The position numbers and the translations under genes were made by a program. Below the pieces are notes generated by a model. The model ran no database searches and was not told the DNA's origin. It saw only the letters and a program-made list of their open reading frames with translations. Of a stretch of 13,896 bases of DNA, positions 1 through 6,881 are shown in pieces. How positions within the stretch are numbered: the first letter of the stretch is position 1; each line of letters opens with the position of its first letter. Origin of the DNA: Deltaproteobacteria bacterium (GTDB lineage: Bacteria > Desulfobacterota > Desulfobacteria > Desulfobacterales > Desulfatirhabdiaceae); assembly GCA_021778975.1 (NCBI GenBank), contig JAJYBO010000049.1:1-13896 (forward strand), written 5' to 3'.

Positions 1-436
1 GAAAGAGCTGGACAATGCAGATTCGGGGCTGAGTATCGTCACTATCGAGATGAAAAAGACCAATGTCCCGGAACCGGTTCAGGCATCCTTCAACGAGGTC
101 AACCAGGCGGTTCAGGAAAAAGAAAAACTGATTTATCAGGCCAAGGAACAATACAATAAAGCCATTCCGGCGGCGCACGGAGAAGCGGATCGCACCATCA
201 AGACCGCCGAAGGCTACGCGATTGACCGCACCAACCGTGCGAAAGGAGATGTCAGCCGGTTTACTGCCCTCTACAATGAGTACGAGAAGGCGAAGGATGT
301 CACCAGACGACGGTTATACCTCGAAACGATGTCGCACATCCTTCCCAAAATCGGTGAAAAATACGTGGTGGACTCGGATGTCAATAATATTCTCCCATTC
401 CTGAACATCGGGAAGATTGCTGGAGCTTCAAAATGA
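1..436 (+). CDS. hflK: HflK, C-terminal part (5' end outside window)
   Basis: The reading frame is open from base 2 and ends at TGA 434-436, giving about 144 C-terminal residues of an SPFH/band-7 protein. HflK and HflC form a large periplasm-facing ring in the inner membrane that surrounds FtsH and limits its proteolysis. Seen in the sequence: the end of the SPFH domain (LDNADSGLSIVTIEMK), then a long charged helix with the HflK-type pattern (VQASFNEVNQAVQEKEK, AIPAAHGEADRTIKTAEGYA) and the RRRLYLETM segment typical of HflK just before the C-terminus. The stop codon overlaps the hflC start (ATGA at 433-436), so the two are translationally coupled. The internal ATG at base 50 is not a start: homology continues upstream of it to the window edge. 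The identity is firm; only the N-terminus is missing. Confidence 0.93.
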   Translation, partial: KELDNADSGLSIVTIEMKKTNVPEPVQASFNEVNQAVQEKEKLIYQAKEQYNKAIPAAHGEADRTIKTAEGYAIDRTNRAKGDVSRFTALYNEYEKAKDVTRRRLYLETMSHILPKIGEKYVVDSDVNNILPFLNIGKIAGASK

Positions 437-1383
437 ATTTTAAAGTCTTGTTGCTGGTGTCAGGTATTGTCGCTGTTTTTCTGCTGTATTCGTCGGCCTA
501 TGTTGTTGATGAAACCGAACAGGTCGTCATCACCCAATTTGGCCGCGTGGTGGGCGCGCCCAAACAGTCACCGGGTCTGTATTTCAAGATTCCACTGATT
601 CAGGATGCGATTTATTTCCCCAAAAACCTTCTGCAATGGGATGGCGATCCGGGTCAGATTCCCACGCTGGATAAAACCTACCTGTGGGTTGATGTTTTCG
701 CCCGATGGAAAATTGTGGATCCCATCAAGTTTTTGCAGACGGTCAACAATCTCACCAGCGCCCAGGGACGACTAGACGATATCATTGACCCGGCCACCCG
801 AAACCTGATTACGTCTTACCGTCTGATAGAATCCGTTCGGCGTTCCAATAGAGAACTGGATACGTTCGAGATCGGGCTGGAAGATATCCAGAAAGAACCA
901 TTGCAGCAGATCAAAATGGGCAGGGATAAAATCACCCATGCGATTCTGGAGCAGGCGCAGCCCAAACTCTCACCGTTCGGCATCGAACTGGTGGATGTCA
1001 AAATCAAGCGCATCAATTATGTGGAACAGGTCAGAGAATCCGTTTATGGCCGGATGATTGCAGAACGCAAGCAGATTGCCGAGAAGTACAGGTCTGAAGG
1101 TCAGGGAGAGGCGGCCCGGATACTGGGCGAGAAAGAAAGGGATATGAAGCGCATTTCCTCGGAAGCATACCGAACGGCTCAGGAAATCAAAGGTAAAGCC
1201 GACGCCGAAGCCGCCAGGCTGTACGCTCAGGCGTACAACCTGGATCCGGAGTTTTATTCGTTTACCAAATCCCTCGATGTATATGGCGAAACACTGGGAG
1301 AAAAGAGCGCGGTAATTCTGTCAACAAATTCCGAGTTTTTGAAATATTTCAAGGGATATCAGGCGCCTGCCGCCACAAAGTGA
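433..1383 (+). CDS. hflC: HflC, SPFH-family modulator of FtsH protease
   Basis: Complete 316-residue protein, the partner of HflK in the membrane complex that controls access of substrates to FtsH. An N-terminal membrane anchor spans about residues 4-22 (VLLLVSGIVAVFLLYSSAYV). It is followed directly by the HflC signature start of the SPFH domain (VVDETEQVVITQFGRVV, then SPGLYFKIPLIQDAIYF). The middle carries the HflC-type segment LSPFGIELVDVKIKRINY. After that comes a long Glu/Arg/Ala-rich helix (MIAERKQIAEKYRSEGQGEA onward, about residues 205-262) expected to be coiled coil. Length matches the family (about 290-330). The start codon lies inside the hflK stop (ATGA overlap) and needs no separate promoter. 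The gene is followed at once by a strong hairpin terminator, so the operon appears to end here. Confidence 0.95.
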   Translation: MNFKVLLLVSGIVAVFLLYSSAYVVDETEQVVITQFGRVVGAPKQSPGLYFKIPLIQDAIYFPKNLLQWDGDPGQIPTLDKTYLWVDVFARWKIVDPIKFLQTVNNLTSAQGRLDDIIDPATRNLITSYRLIESVRRSNRELDTFEIGLEDIQKEPLQQIKMGRDKITHAILEQAQPKLSPFGIELVDVKIKRINYVEQVRESVYGRMIAERKQIAEKYRSEGQGEAARILGEKERDMKRISSEAYRTAQEIKGKADAEAARLYAQAYNLDPEFYSFTKSLDVYGETLGEKSAVILSTNSEFLKYFKGYQAPAATK

Positions 1384-1392
1384 CCGCATCAA

Positions 1393-1442
1393 AAGGAAAA
1401 AGCACTCATGCTATCGTTGTTCAGCAAAAGTGCTTTTTCCTT
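1393..1442. terminator. Bidirectional hairpin terminator between hflC and the bS22-like gene
   Basis: A perfect 14-bp inverted repeat: AAGGAAAAAGCACT (1393-1406) pairs with AGTGCTTTTTCCTT (1429-1442) around a 22-base loop. Ten bases after the hflC stop, the descending arm carries a T-run. Read on the minus strand, the arm is also followed by a T-rich stretch, so it can stop transcription from both convergent genes. The structure is read directly from the sequence; activity is inferred. Confidence 0.85.
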
Positions 1443-1467
1443 GTACAGAAAAAACAGCAGGCATCTG

Positions 1468-1566
1468 TTATTTACCTTTCCTTCTTTGATGGCGTGTACG
1501 GGCCAACAGTTTTTTATGCTTGTGCTTTCTCATCTTCTTTCTTCGTTTCTTGATAACGCTGCCCAA
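1468..1566 (-). CDS. bS22 / AURKAIP1-COX24-domain mini-protein (32 aa)
   Basis: A 32-residue, extremely basic protein: it begins (M)GSVIKKRRKKMRKHKHKK and ends LLARTRHQRRKGK, with about 19 Lys/Arg/His residues. This is the conserved pattern of the bacterial AURKAIP1/COX24-domain family (Pfam COX24_C type). Its mycobacterial member, bS22, is a 33-residue protein of the small ribosomal subunit that also starts MGSVIKKRRKRM. The start is TTG (complement of 1564-1566). It is supported by an almost complete match to the anti-Shine-Dalgarno sequence, GGGAGGTGATC, with GGAGG seven bases upstream of the TTG. The stop is TAA (complement of 1468-1470). It is convergent with hflC, sharing the hairpin at 1393-1442. 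Family membership is clear from the motif; a ribosomal role here is inferred from the mycobacterial homologue. Confidence 0.88.
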   Translation of the reverse strand: MGSVIKKRRKKMRKHKHKKLLARTRHQRRKGK

Positions 1567-1643
1567 CCGATCACCTCCCTATAATTCGATTATTTCCTTT
1601 TAGTTTATTTCTCACAACTTCGATAAAATTTCAACTCTATTTT

Positions 1644-1666
1644 ACCATGAAAAACATTTTCATGGT
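1644..1666. promoter_or_regulatory. Perfect 10-bp inverted repeat in the divergent spacer (possible operator)
   Basis: ACCATGAAAA (1644-1653) and TTTTCATGGT (1657-1666) are exact reverse complements around a 3-base centre. The repeat lies in the AT-rich spacer between the leftward bS22-like gene (start 1566) and the rightward acidic-protein gene (start 1839). It is not followed by a T-run on either strand that would make it a typical terminator. Its position upstream of two divergent genes suits a dimeric regulator's site. The symmetry is seen; the function is a guess. Confidence 0.4.
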
Positions 1667-1838
1667 CAGGGATGGCCTTTTTGTCAGAGCTGTCGGGATA
1701 AGGCAAATATATTGACACAATAACAGCCATGTGATAGCGGTTCATACCGTTTGCATCTGTCACGAAAGCGATCATTGGAAATGTTTCCGATGTTTCTACA
1801 ACGATATTCTATCTGAATTCCATAAAGGAGCAACACGC

Positions 1839-3014
1839 ATGAAAGACCTGGCGCCCCCTCCAGATTTGGCTTCTGAACATGAAGAAGATGCCATATTGCT
1901 GACGGATGAAGTATCTTTGGCGGAGTCTGACGACGACGTCATTCTGCTGACAGGAGAACTCCCTTCGGTAGAGTCTGACGACGATGCCATTCTGCTGACG
2001 GACAAAGCGCCTTTGATGGAAACAGATGACAGCTTCATCCTGTTGATGGATGAGATTTCTTCGATAGAAGCCGATGACGACGTCATTCTGCTAACGGACG
2101 AAACACCTTTGACAGAAGCCGGCGGTGCTGCGGTTTTACCAGTGGATACACCCCCATTGCCAAAAACTGGTGACAGCGATCTGTTGCTGACAGACGCGCT
2201 GTCATCGGGCGCCGATGAGACGGACGCCGTTCTTTCGATGGATGACCATTGGGCGACACCGCTCCAGGATGAAGACGTAATAGATTTCAGCGATATTCCG
2301 GTGATGACACCCGATACATCTGAAGATCGAAAATCCGTGAACATGGACGTGATTGACCTTGGCGATGCAATTGAACCAGGGGACACCTTTGTGGAATTTA
2401 CCGCGCCGGAGGCTTCCGAAACGGTCAAAATTCAGCCGGATAGCGTTCAGACGGAAGATGTCGCCGGCAAACGACTTTTTGAACCGGATACATCGGACAT
2501 ATCGCTGAGTTCCATTGAAGACGATCATTCGCACCTCGCCGATATTTCAATAGAATCCCATCCGGATACCGCTTCGGAATTCATTCACGATCACGCGGCC
2601 CTGGATTTGGAAACGCCACCGGTTCCAGGCCATAAACACGATGTGATCGAATCCATGAGGCTTCCAGCGGATGGTTCGGAATCTTTAGAAAAGTTTGACG
2701 ATCTTCAGAGCATGTTTGACGAAATCATACGGGTGTCTCCCCTGTCGCCTGATTCGCCCCAGACGGAAAGTCCTGCAGAGCCGCCTCCCCCGAAAGACGA
2801 TCGCATCGTTTCTGAACCAGCTTCCCCGGAAGTTGTATTGACAGAAGCCCATATTACCGTGGCTGTCGAACAGGTCATCCAGAAAATGTTTGCCGGAAAA
2901 ATAGAAGACATGCTGAAAACCCTGCTCACGGAAGCCGTCGCCCGTGAAATGGATACCATGAAGTCAACGCTGCTGGAATATTTGGGATCCGCCCATATCC
3001 GTAAGCCGGAGTGA
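1839..3014 (+). CDS. Acidic, low-complexity repeat protein with C-terminal helical segment
   Basis: A 391-residue protein that I cannot assign to a named family. The ATG at 1839 is chosen because AAGGAG lies eight bases upstream; the frame is open further left from GTG 1731, but that extension has no ribosome site and unrelated composition. Residues 16-127 are seven tandem 16-residue units of the type DDVILLTDExxLxESD. Two related acidic motifs follow (DVIDFSDIPV, DVIDLGDAIEPG), then a long Asp/Glu/Ser/Pro-rich region without predicted globular structure. The last 58 residues (334-391) look ordered and helical (VAVEQVIQKMFAGKIEDMLK, then EAVAREMDTMKSTLLEYL). There is no signal peptide or membrane segment. 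The layout, a disordered acidic body plus a short helical C-terminal module, recalls bacterial scaffold proteins such as PopZ, but I see no proof of homology. valS follows on the same strand, 116 bases downstream. Confidence 0.8.
   Translation: MKDLAPPPDLASEHEEDAILLTDEVSLAESDDDVILLTGELPSVESDDDAILLTDKAPLMETDDSFILLMDEISSIEADDDVILLTDETPLTEAGGAAVLPVDTPPLPKTGDSDLLLTDALSSGADETDAVLSMDDHWATPLQDEDVIDFSDIPVMTPDTSEDRKSVNMDVIDLGDAIEPGDTFVEFTAPEASETVKIQPDSVQTEDVAGKRLFEPDTSDISLSSIEDDHSHLADISIESHPDTASEFIHDHAALDLETPPVPGHKHDVIESMRLPADGSESLEKFDDLQSMFDEIIRVSPLSPDSPQTESPAEPPPPKDDRIVSEPASPEVVLTEAHITVAVEQVIQKMFAGKIEDMLKTLLTEAVAREMDTMKSTLLEYLGSAHIRKPE
1884..2246 (+). repeat. 48-bp tandem coding repeat (16-residue units)
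   Basis: Seven consecutive 48-bp units start at 1884, 1932, 1980, 2028, 2076, 2124 and 2172, with a partial eighth from 2220. Units 1-3 and 5 are closest at the DNA level (shared core CATTCTGCTGAC and close variants). Unit 4 and units 6-8 are diverged but keep the 16-residue register with a hydrophobic core such as ILLTD. No indel breaks the register. Confidence 0.85.
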
Positions 3015-3116
3015 TACGTTTCATTTAGTTTTTTTGATCGAGGTTTTGGGTAAAATCGCGAAACACGCGAAAAGCACGAACGGAGTGATGGGTTTCATCT
3101 ATTTTTTTGATCGAGG
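3007..3116 (+). repeat. Pair of 36-37-bp direct repeats in the valS leader
   Basis: Copy A (3007-3043) and copy B (3081-3116) both begin CGGAGTGAT, pass through GTTTCAT and a T-run, and end TTTTTTTGATCGAGG, differing by a few bases and one indel. Copy A contains the stop codon of the acidic-protein gene (TGA 3012-3014). Copy B ends in the GAGGAG that serves as ribosome site for valS. Between them is a small hairpin, TCGCG-AAACA-CGCGA. The repeat is plain in the sequence; its purpose is unknown. Confidence 0.7.
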
Positions 3117-3130
3117 AGTATCTAACACTT

Positions 3131-5785
3131 ATGGATCACCCTGATAAAGGATATGACCCCCAGGACGTTGAAAAACGCTGGTACGCTTTCTGGGAAGAAA
3201 ATCAACTGTTTGCTGCGCTCGATAGCAGCGACGCTCCCGCTTATTCGATTGTCATACCGCCCCCCAATGTAACGGGTGTTCTTCATATGGGGCATGCGCT
3301 GAACATCACGCTTCAGGATATTCTATGCCGGCATTACCGATTGAAGGGCCATAATGTCCTCTGGATGCCAGGCACCGACCATGCCGGTATCGCGACCCAG
3401 AATGTCGTAGAAAAGAAGCTGGCGCTTGAAGGACGGACACGGCATCAATTGGGGCGTGAGAAATTCATCGAAGCGGTATGGGAATGGCGACAGAATTCCG
3501 GCAGCGCCATCATTCATCAGCTCAAGCGTCTTGGAGCTTCCTGCGACTGGAAACGGGAACGTTTCACGATGGATGAAGGATTGTCCCGCGCCGTTCGAAA
3601 AGTGTTTGTCCAGCTTTATGAAGAAGGGTTGATCTATCAGGGAGACTATATCATCAACTGGTGTCACCGGTGTCATACTGCATTGTCGGATATCGAGGTG
3701 GAGCATGAAGAAATTCCCGGAAATCTCTATCACATCTTATATCCGTTTACAGATCAATCGGGAGGGGTGATCGTCGCCACCACCAGACCCGAAACCATGT
3801 TCGGAGACACCGCCGTCGCCGTCAACCCTGAAGACGAACGATATCGGGATCTGCCGTCCCATACCGTCCGGCTTCCCCTCACAGAGCGCGCCATTCCCAT
3901 CATTCAGGATGATTATGTGGGGATGTCTTTTGGCACCGGCGCGTTGAAGGTAACACCGGCCCATGATCCGAACGACTTTGAAATCGGAAATCGCCATCAT
4001 CTGTCCCGTTTGAAAGTCATTGACGACAATGGGCTGATGAATGAAAACGCCGGAAAATTCGAGGGGATGGACCGGTTCAAATGCCGGGAAGCGGTGGTTC
4101 AGGCGCTTCAGGAGCAGGGATTTCTAAAAAAAATCGAACCCCATATGCACAATGTCGGTCACTGTTATCGCTGTCAGACCGTTGTGGAACCCAATCTGTC
4201 GCAACAATGGTTCGTTCGGACAAAACCCCTGGCCGAAAAAGCCATCGAGGCCGTCCAGAACGGCCAAACCCGAATTGTTCCTGAAATCTGGACGGCCAAT
4301 TATTTTGACTGGCTGAACAATGTCCGTGACTGGTGTATCTCCCGACAAATCTGGTGGGGACACCAGATTCCGGCATGGACATGTGAATCCTGCCACAACA
4401 TGACAGTGGCGCTGACCGCGCCGGAAACCTGCCCTTCCTGCGGACAGACTGCCCTGGTTCAGGAGACTGACGTTCTGGATACATGGTTCAGTTCCGCACT
4501 CTGGCCTTTTTCCACGATGGGTTGGCCCGATCACACGGATCTGCTGAAAACGTTCTATCCGACATCCACACTGGTGACGGGGTTCGATATTCTCTTTTTC
4601 TGGGTGGCCCGCATGATGATGATGGGCATTCACTTCATGAAGGAAGTGCCCTTCAGGGATGTATATGTCCACGCCCTGGTGCGGGATGAATCCGGGGCGA
4701 AGATGAGCAAATCGAAAGGCAATGTGATTGATCCGCTGCTCGTCATGGATCAGTACGGTACTGATGCCTTTCGGTTTACACTGGCGGCGTTCGCGGCTCA
4801 GGGCCGGGATGTCCGGATGTCCGAAAAACGGGTCGAGGGATATCGCCATTTCATCAACAAACTCTGGAACGCCTCCCGTTTTGCCCTGATGCATGTCACC
4901 ACCAACATGGCGTCCGTCGCGCCAAAACATATGACGCTCGTCAATAAATGGATACTGTCCCGCGCTCACAATGTGCTGCGATCGGCGCAGGATGCCATAG
5001 AAACCTATCGCTTCAACGACGCCGCAGGCGTTTTGTATCAGTTCGTATGGCATGAATTCTGTGACTGGTATCTGGAAGCCGTCAAACCTGCTTTATACGG
5101 CAAAGAAAACGATGACATCCAGGCGCAGACCCGTTATGTTCTGTGGTATGTTTTGAAAAACACCCTGAGAGGGCTGCACCCGTTCATTCCTTTTGTCACG
5201 GAAGAAATCTGGCGCCTGCTGCCTGACGTTCAGGGCAGCATCATGACCGCGATATCCGATGGAGACGACATATCGGATATTGACGGCTATAGTGACACGG
5301 ACACCGAACAGCAGATGGCGTTTATCTTTTCCGTCATCACCGCGATCCGGAATATTCGCGGAGAAATGAATCTTCCTCCGTCGTTGAAACTGAGCGCCCT
5401 GCTTCAGACCGACCAGACGCCGCTGGTGGATATCGTTCACCAGCATGGAGATATCATCTCGAACCTGGCCAGACTCGACAACCTGACGGTTGAACCGGTC
5501 GGAGAAAGACCCCGAAGCGCGGCAACCGCCGTTGTGGAGGGAGCGGTCGTCTATGTACCGTTGCAGGGAATCATTGACTTACAGAAAGAAATTCAGCGAC
5601 TGGAAAAAGAGATCGGCAAACTTGACACCGAACTGACCGGGGTATCCAAAAAATTGACCAATGAAGATTTTCTGTCCAAAGCGCCGGCGGATATCATCGA
5701 AAAAGTTCGAGACAAACATGCCGGGCTGTCTGAAAAACATCAGCAGATTCATACCAACCTGGAACGCATCAAAGGTTTTTTATAA
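3131..5785 (+). CDS. valS: Valyl-tRNA synthetase
   Basis: A class Ia aminoacyl-tRNA synthetase (884 residues) that charges tRNA-Val and edits misactivated threonine. Seen: the ATP-binding HIGH-type motif as HMGH at residues 52-55 (NVTGVLHMGHAL); the CP1 editing-domain segments TTRPETMFGDTAVAVNP and KVTPAHDPNDFEIG; WCISRQIWWGHQIP; DVLDTWFSSALWPFSTMGWP; and the second ATP motif KMSKS at 524-528. Cys pairs (CHRC, CYRC, CESC, CPSC) in the insertion suggest bound zinc. The last 70 residues (about 814-884, QKEIQRLEKEIGKLDTEL) form the C-terminal coiled-coil arm typical of ValRS. The ATG at 3131 is preferred over TTG 3107: GAGGAG at 3113-3118 can serve it, though the 12-base spacing is long, and homology begins near GYDPQDVEKRWY. 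Gene length is normal, with no missing motif. Confidence 0.97.
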   Translation: MDHPDKGYDPQDVEKRWYAFWEENQLFAALDSSDAPAYSIVIPPPNVTGVLHMGHALNITLQDILCRHYRLKGHNVLWMPGTDHAGIATQNVVEKKLALEGRTRHQLGREKFIEAVWEWRQNSGSAIIHQLKRLGASCDWKRERFTMDEGLSRAVRKVFVQLYEEGLIYQGDYIINWCHRCHTALSDIEVEHEEIPGNLYHILYPFTDQSGGVIVATTRPETMFGDTAVAVNPEDERYRDLPSHTVRLPLTERAIPIIQDDYVGMSFGTGALKVTPAHDPNDFEIGNRHHLSRLKVIDDNGLMNENAGKFEGMDRFKCREAVVQALQEQGFLKKIEPHMHNVGHCYRCQTVVEPNLSQQWFVRTKPLAEKAIEAVQNGQTRIVPEIWTANYFDWLNNVRDWCISRQIWWGHQIPAWTCESCHNMTVALTAPETCPSCGQTALVQETDVLDTWFSSALWPFSTMGWPDHTDLLKTFYPTSTLVTGFDILFFWVARMMMMGIHFMKEVPFRDVYVHALVRDESGAKMSKSKGNVIDPLLVMDQYGTDAFRFTLAAFAAQGRDVRMSEKRVEGYRHFINKLWNASRFALMHVTTNMASVAPKHMTLVNKWILSRAHNVLRSAQDAIETYRFNDAAGVLYQFVWHEFCDWYLEAVKPALYGKENDDIQAQTRYVLWYVLKNTLRGLHPFIPFVTEEIWRLLPDVQGSIMTAISDGDDISDIDGYSDTDTEQQMAFIFSVITAIRNIRGEMNLPPSLKLSALLQTDQTPLVDIVHQHGDIISNLARLDNLTVEPVGERPRSAATAVVEGAVVYVPLQGIIDLQKEIQRLEKEIGKLDTELTGVSKKLTNEDFLSKAPADIIEKVRDKHAGLSEKHQQIHTNLERIKGFL

Positions 5786-5787
5786 TT

Positions 5788-5820
5788 GACGGCTTCGTAA
5801 AAAGCCCACATGCTGCGTTG
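5788..5820 (-). repeat. Truncated copy of the palindromic intergenic repeat
   Basis: Starts GACGGCTTCGTAAAAAG and continues to ATGCTGCGTTG. It matches the reverse complement of the right end of the element at 6743-6866 in 30 of 33 positions by eye, so it lies in the opposite orientation. It begins just after the valS stop and loses similarity after 5820. The other arm is absent. Confidence 0.7.
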
Positions 5821-5873
5821 TAAAGAAGTCCAGTTAATAACCGTTCAGGATATAATTGAAACAGGGGGCCGTC

Positions 5874-6728
5874 ATGATGAATTCCATATCTCAATTGATT
5901 GATATGGCCTTTGCCGAAGATATTGGCGTCGGAGATATCACCACCGATTATCTGATTCCACAAGGGGCTATGGGCAAAGGAATGATCGTGGCGAAAGAGG
6001 CGTTGATCCTTGCAGGGCTTGATGTGGCGATTCAGGTTTTTCGGCGACTGGATTCTCAGGTGGTGGTGAACCGCTTGTTCCAGGACGGTTCCGGAGTATC
6101 TTGTGGCGAAACCATTTTGGAAATCGAGGGACGACTGGGGGCGCTGTTGACCGGAGAACGGACAGCGTTGAATTTTCTGCAGCGTCTTTCCGGAATCGCC
6201 ACGCATGTACATGCCTATGTGGCGGCGTTGAAAGATTTTCCTGTCAAACTGGTGGATACCCGGAAAACGACGCCGGGCTGGCGAGTGCTTGAAAAATATG
6301 CAGTGCGCATGGGCGGCGCGGCCAATCACCGGATGGGACTCTTTGACGGCCTGCTGATTAAGGATAACCACATTGCGGTGTGCAACGGGATCCGACAGGC
6401 TGTCGAGGCCGCCAGAAAGCGGTTGTCTCATTTCATGAAGATCGAAGTAGAGGTTTCCGACCTGAAAGGCGTTTCCGAAGCCCTCGATGTCGGGGTGGAT
6501 ATTATCATGCTCGACAATATGGATATTCCGCAGATTCGGGAAGCAGTGTCCATAATTCAAGGAAAAGCACTGATCGAGATCTCCGGAGGCGTTACGCTGA
6601 AAAATCTGACGGATCTGGCAGTGACCGGTGTGGATATGATTTCCGTCGGCGCTCTGACCCATGCGGCCAGATCCGTTGATATCAGTATGCGCATCGCACC
6701 GGATACAGCAAAGATGACACTCTCGTAA
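5874..6728 (+). CDS. nadC: Quinolinate phosphoribosyltransferase (decarboxylating)
   Basis: Converts quinolinate and PRPP to nicotinate mononucleotide, CO2 and PPi, the third step of de novo NAD synthesis in the cytoplasm. The 284-residue length is normal. Family motifs are complete: EDIGVGDITTDYL near the N-terminus, ERTALNFLQRLSGIAT, the substrate-binding DTRKTTPGWRVLEKYAV (about residues 128-144), GGAANHRMGLFDGLLIKDNH, the acidic EVEV strand, DIIMLDNM, ISGGVTLKNL and ISVGALTHAA. ATG 5874 is chosen because the G-run (GGGGG) sits about five bases upstream. A TTG at 5856 in the same frame would add only six unconserved residues. nadA and nadB are not in the window, so the gene is separated from its pathway partners. 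It lies 88 bases after valS with a repeat fragment between, and 153 bases before the rhomboid gene, mostly filled by a palindromic element. Confidence 0.96.
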   Translation: MMNSISQLIDMAFAEDIGVGDITTDYLIPQGAMGKGMIVAKEALILAGLDVAIQVFRRLDSQVVVNRLFQDGSGVSCGETILEIEGRLGALLTGERTALNFLQRLSGIATHVHAYVAALKDFPVKLVDTRKTTPGWRVLEKYAVRMGGAANHRMGLFDGLLIKDNHIAVCNGIRQAVEAARKRLSHFMKIEVEVSDLKGVSEALDVGVDIIMLDNMDIPQIREAVSIIQGKALIEISGGVTLKNLTDLAVTGVDMISVGALTHAARSVDISMRIAPDTAKMTLS

Positions 6729-6742
6729 AAAGTTAAATTTCG

Positions 6743-6866
6743 GACGGCTTTGTAAAAAGTTCGCAGGCAAGGCGCGCAAATCCTGAGGAGTGAGGCGTAC
6801 TTATGGTACGCCGCAACGACGAAGGATGCAGCGCAACGCAGCATCCGGACTTTTTACGAAGCCGTC
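6743..6866. repeat. 124-bp palindromic MITE-like intergenic element, copy 1
   Basis: Terminal arms GACGGCTTTGTAAAAAGT (6743-6760) and ACTTTTTACGAAGCCGTC (6849-6866) are inverted with one mismatch in 18. Two further hairpins lie inside: GGCGTAC-TTATG-GTACGCC (6794-6812, perfect 7-bp stem) and GGATGC...GCATCC (6824-6846). It has no open frame of its own. It fills nearly the whole nadC-rhomboid spacer and ends 15 bases before the rhomboid ATG, so it must be part of any nadC-rhomboid transcript. A second, diverged copy is at 8747-8869. It could be a non-autonomous mobile element or a REP/BIME-type RNA-structuring repeat; no transposase is present here. Confidence 0.85.
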
Positions 6867-6881
6867 AAAGATAACGGACAC

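Noticed and set aside
1712..1740. TTGACA at 1712-1717 as a -35 box for the acidic-protein gene
   Set aside because: No acceptable -10 hexamer is found 16-18 bases downstream (TAGCGG region).
1796..2428. Long minus-strand open frame (210 codons, Ser-rich) opposite the acidic-protein gene
   Set aside because: It is the mirror of the plus-strand tandem repeat: Asp/Glu codons read backwards give Ser/Val/Arg. It has no ribosome site, and the plus frame has a good SD.
3107..3133. TTG at 3107 as the valS start
   Set aside because: The nearest purine-rich site is about 20 bases upstream, too far. The eight added residues lie within the GAGGAG leader that serves ATG 3131.
4124..5053. 309-codon minus-strand frame inside valS
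   Set aside because: valS motifs are continuous through this region; the antisense peptide has shadow composition (rich in His, Arg, Gly, Pro) and no recognisable domain.
5769..6779. 336-codon minus-strand frame opposite nadC
   Set aside because: nadC is unequivocal on the plus strand; the antisense frame runs through the palindromic repeat and has no motif.
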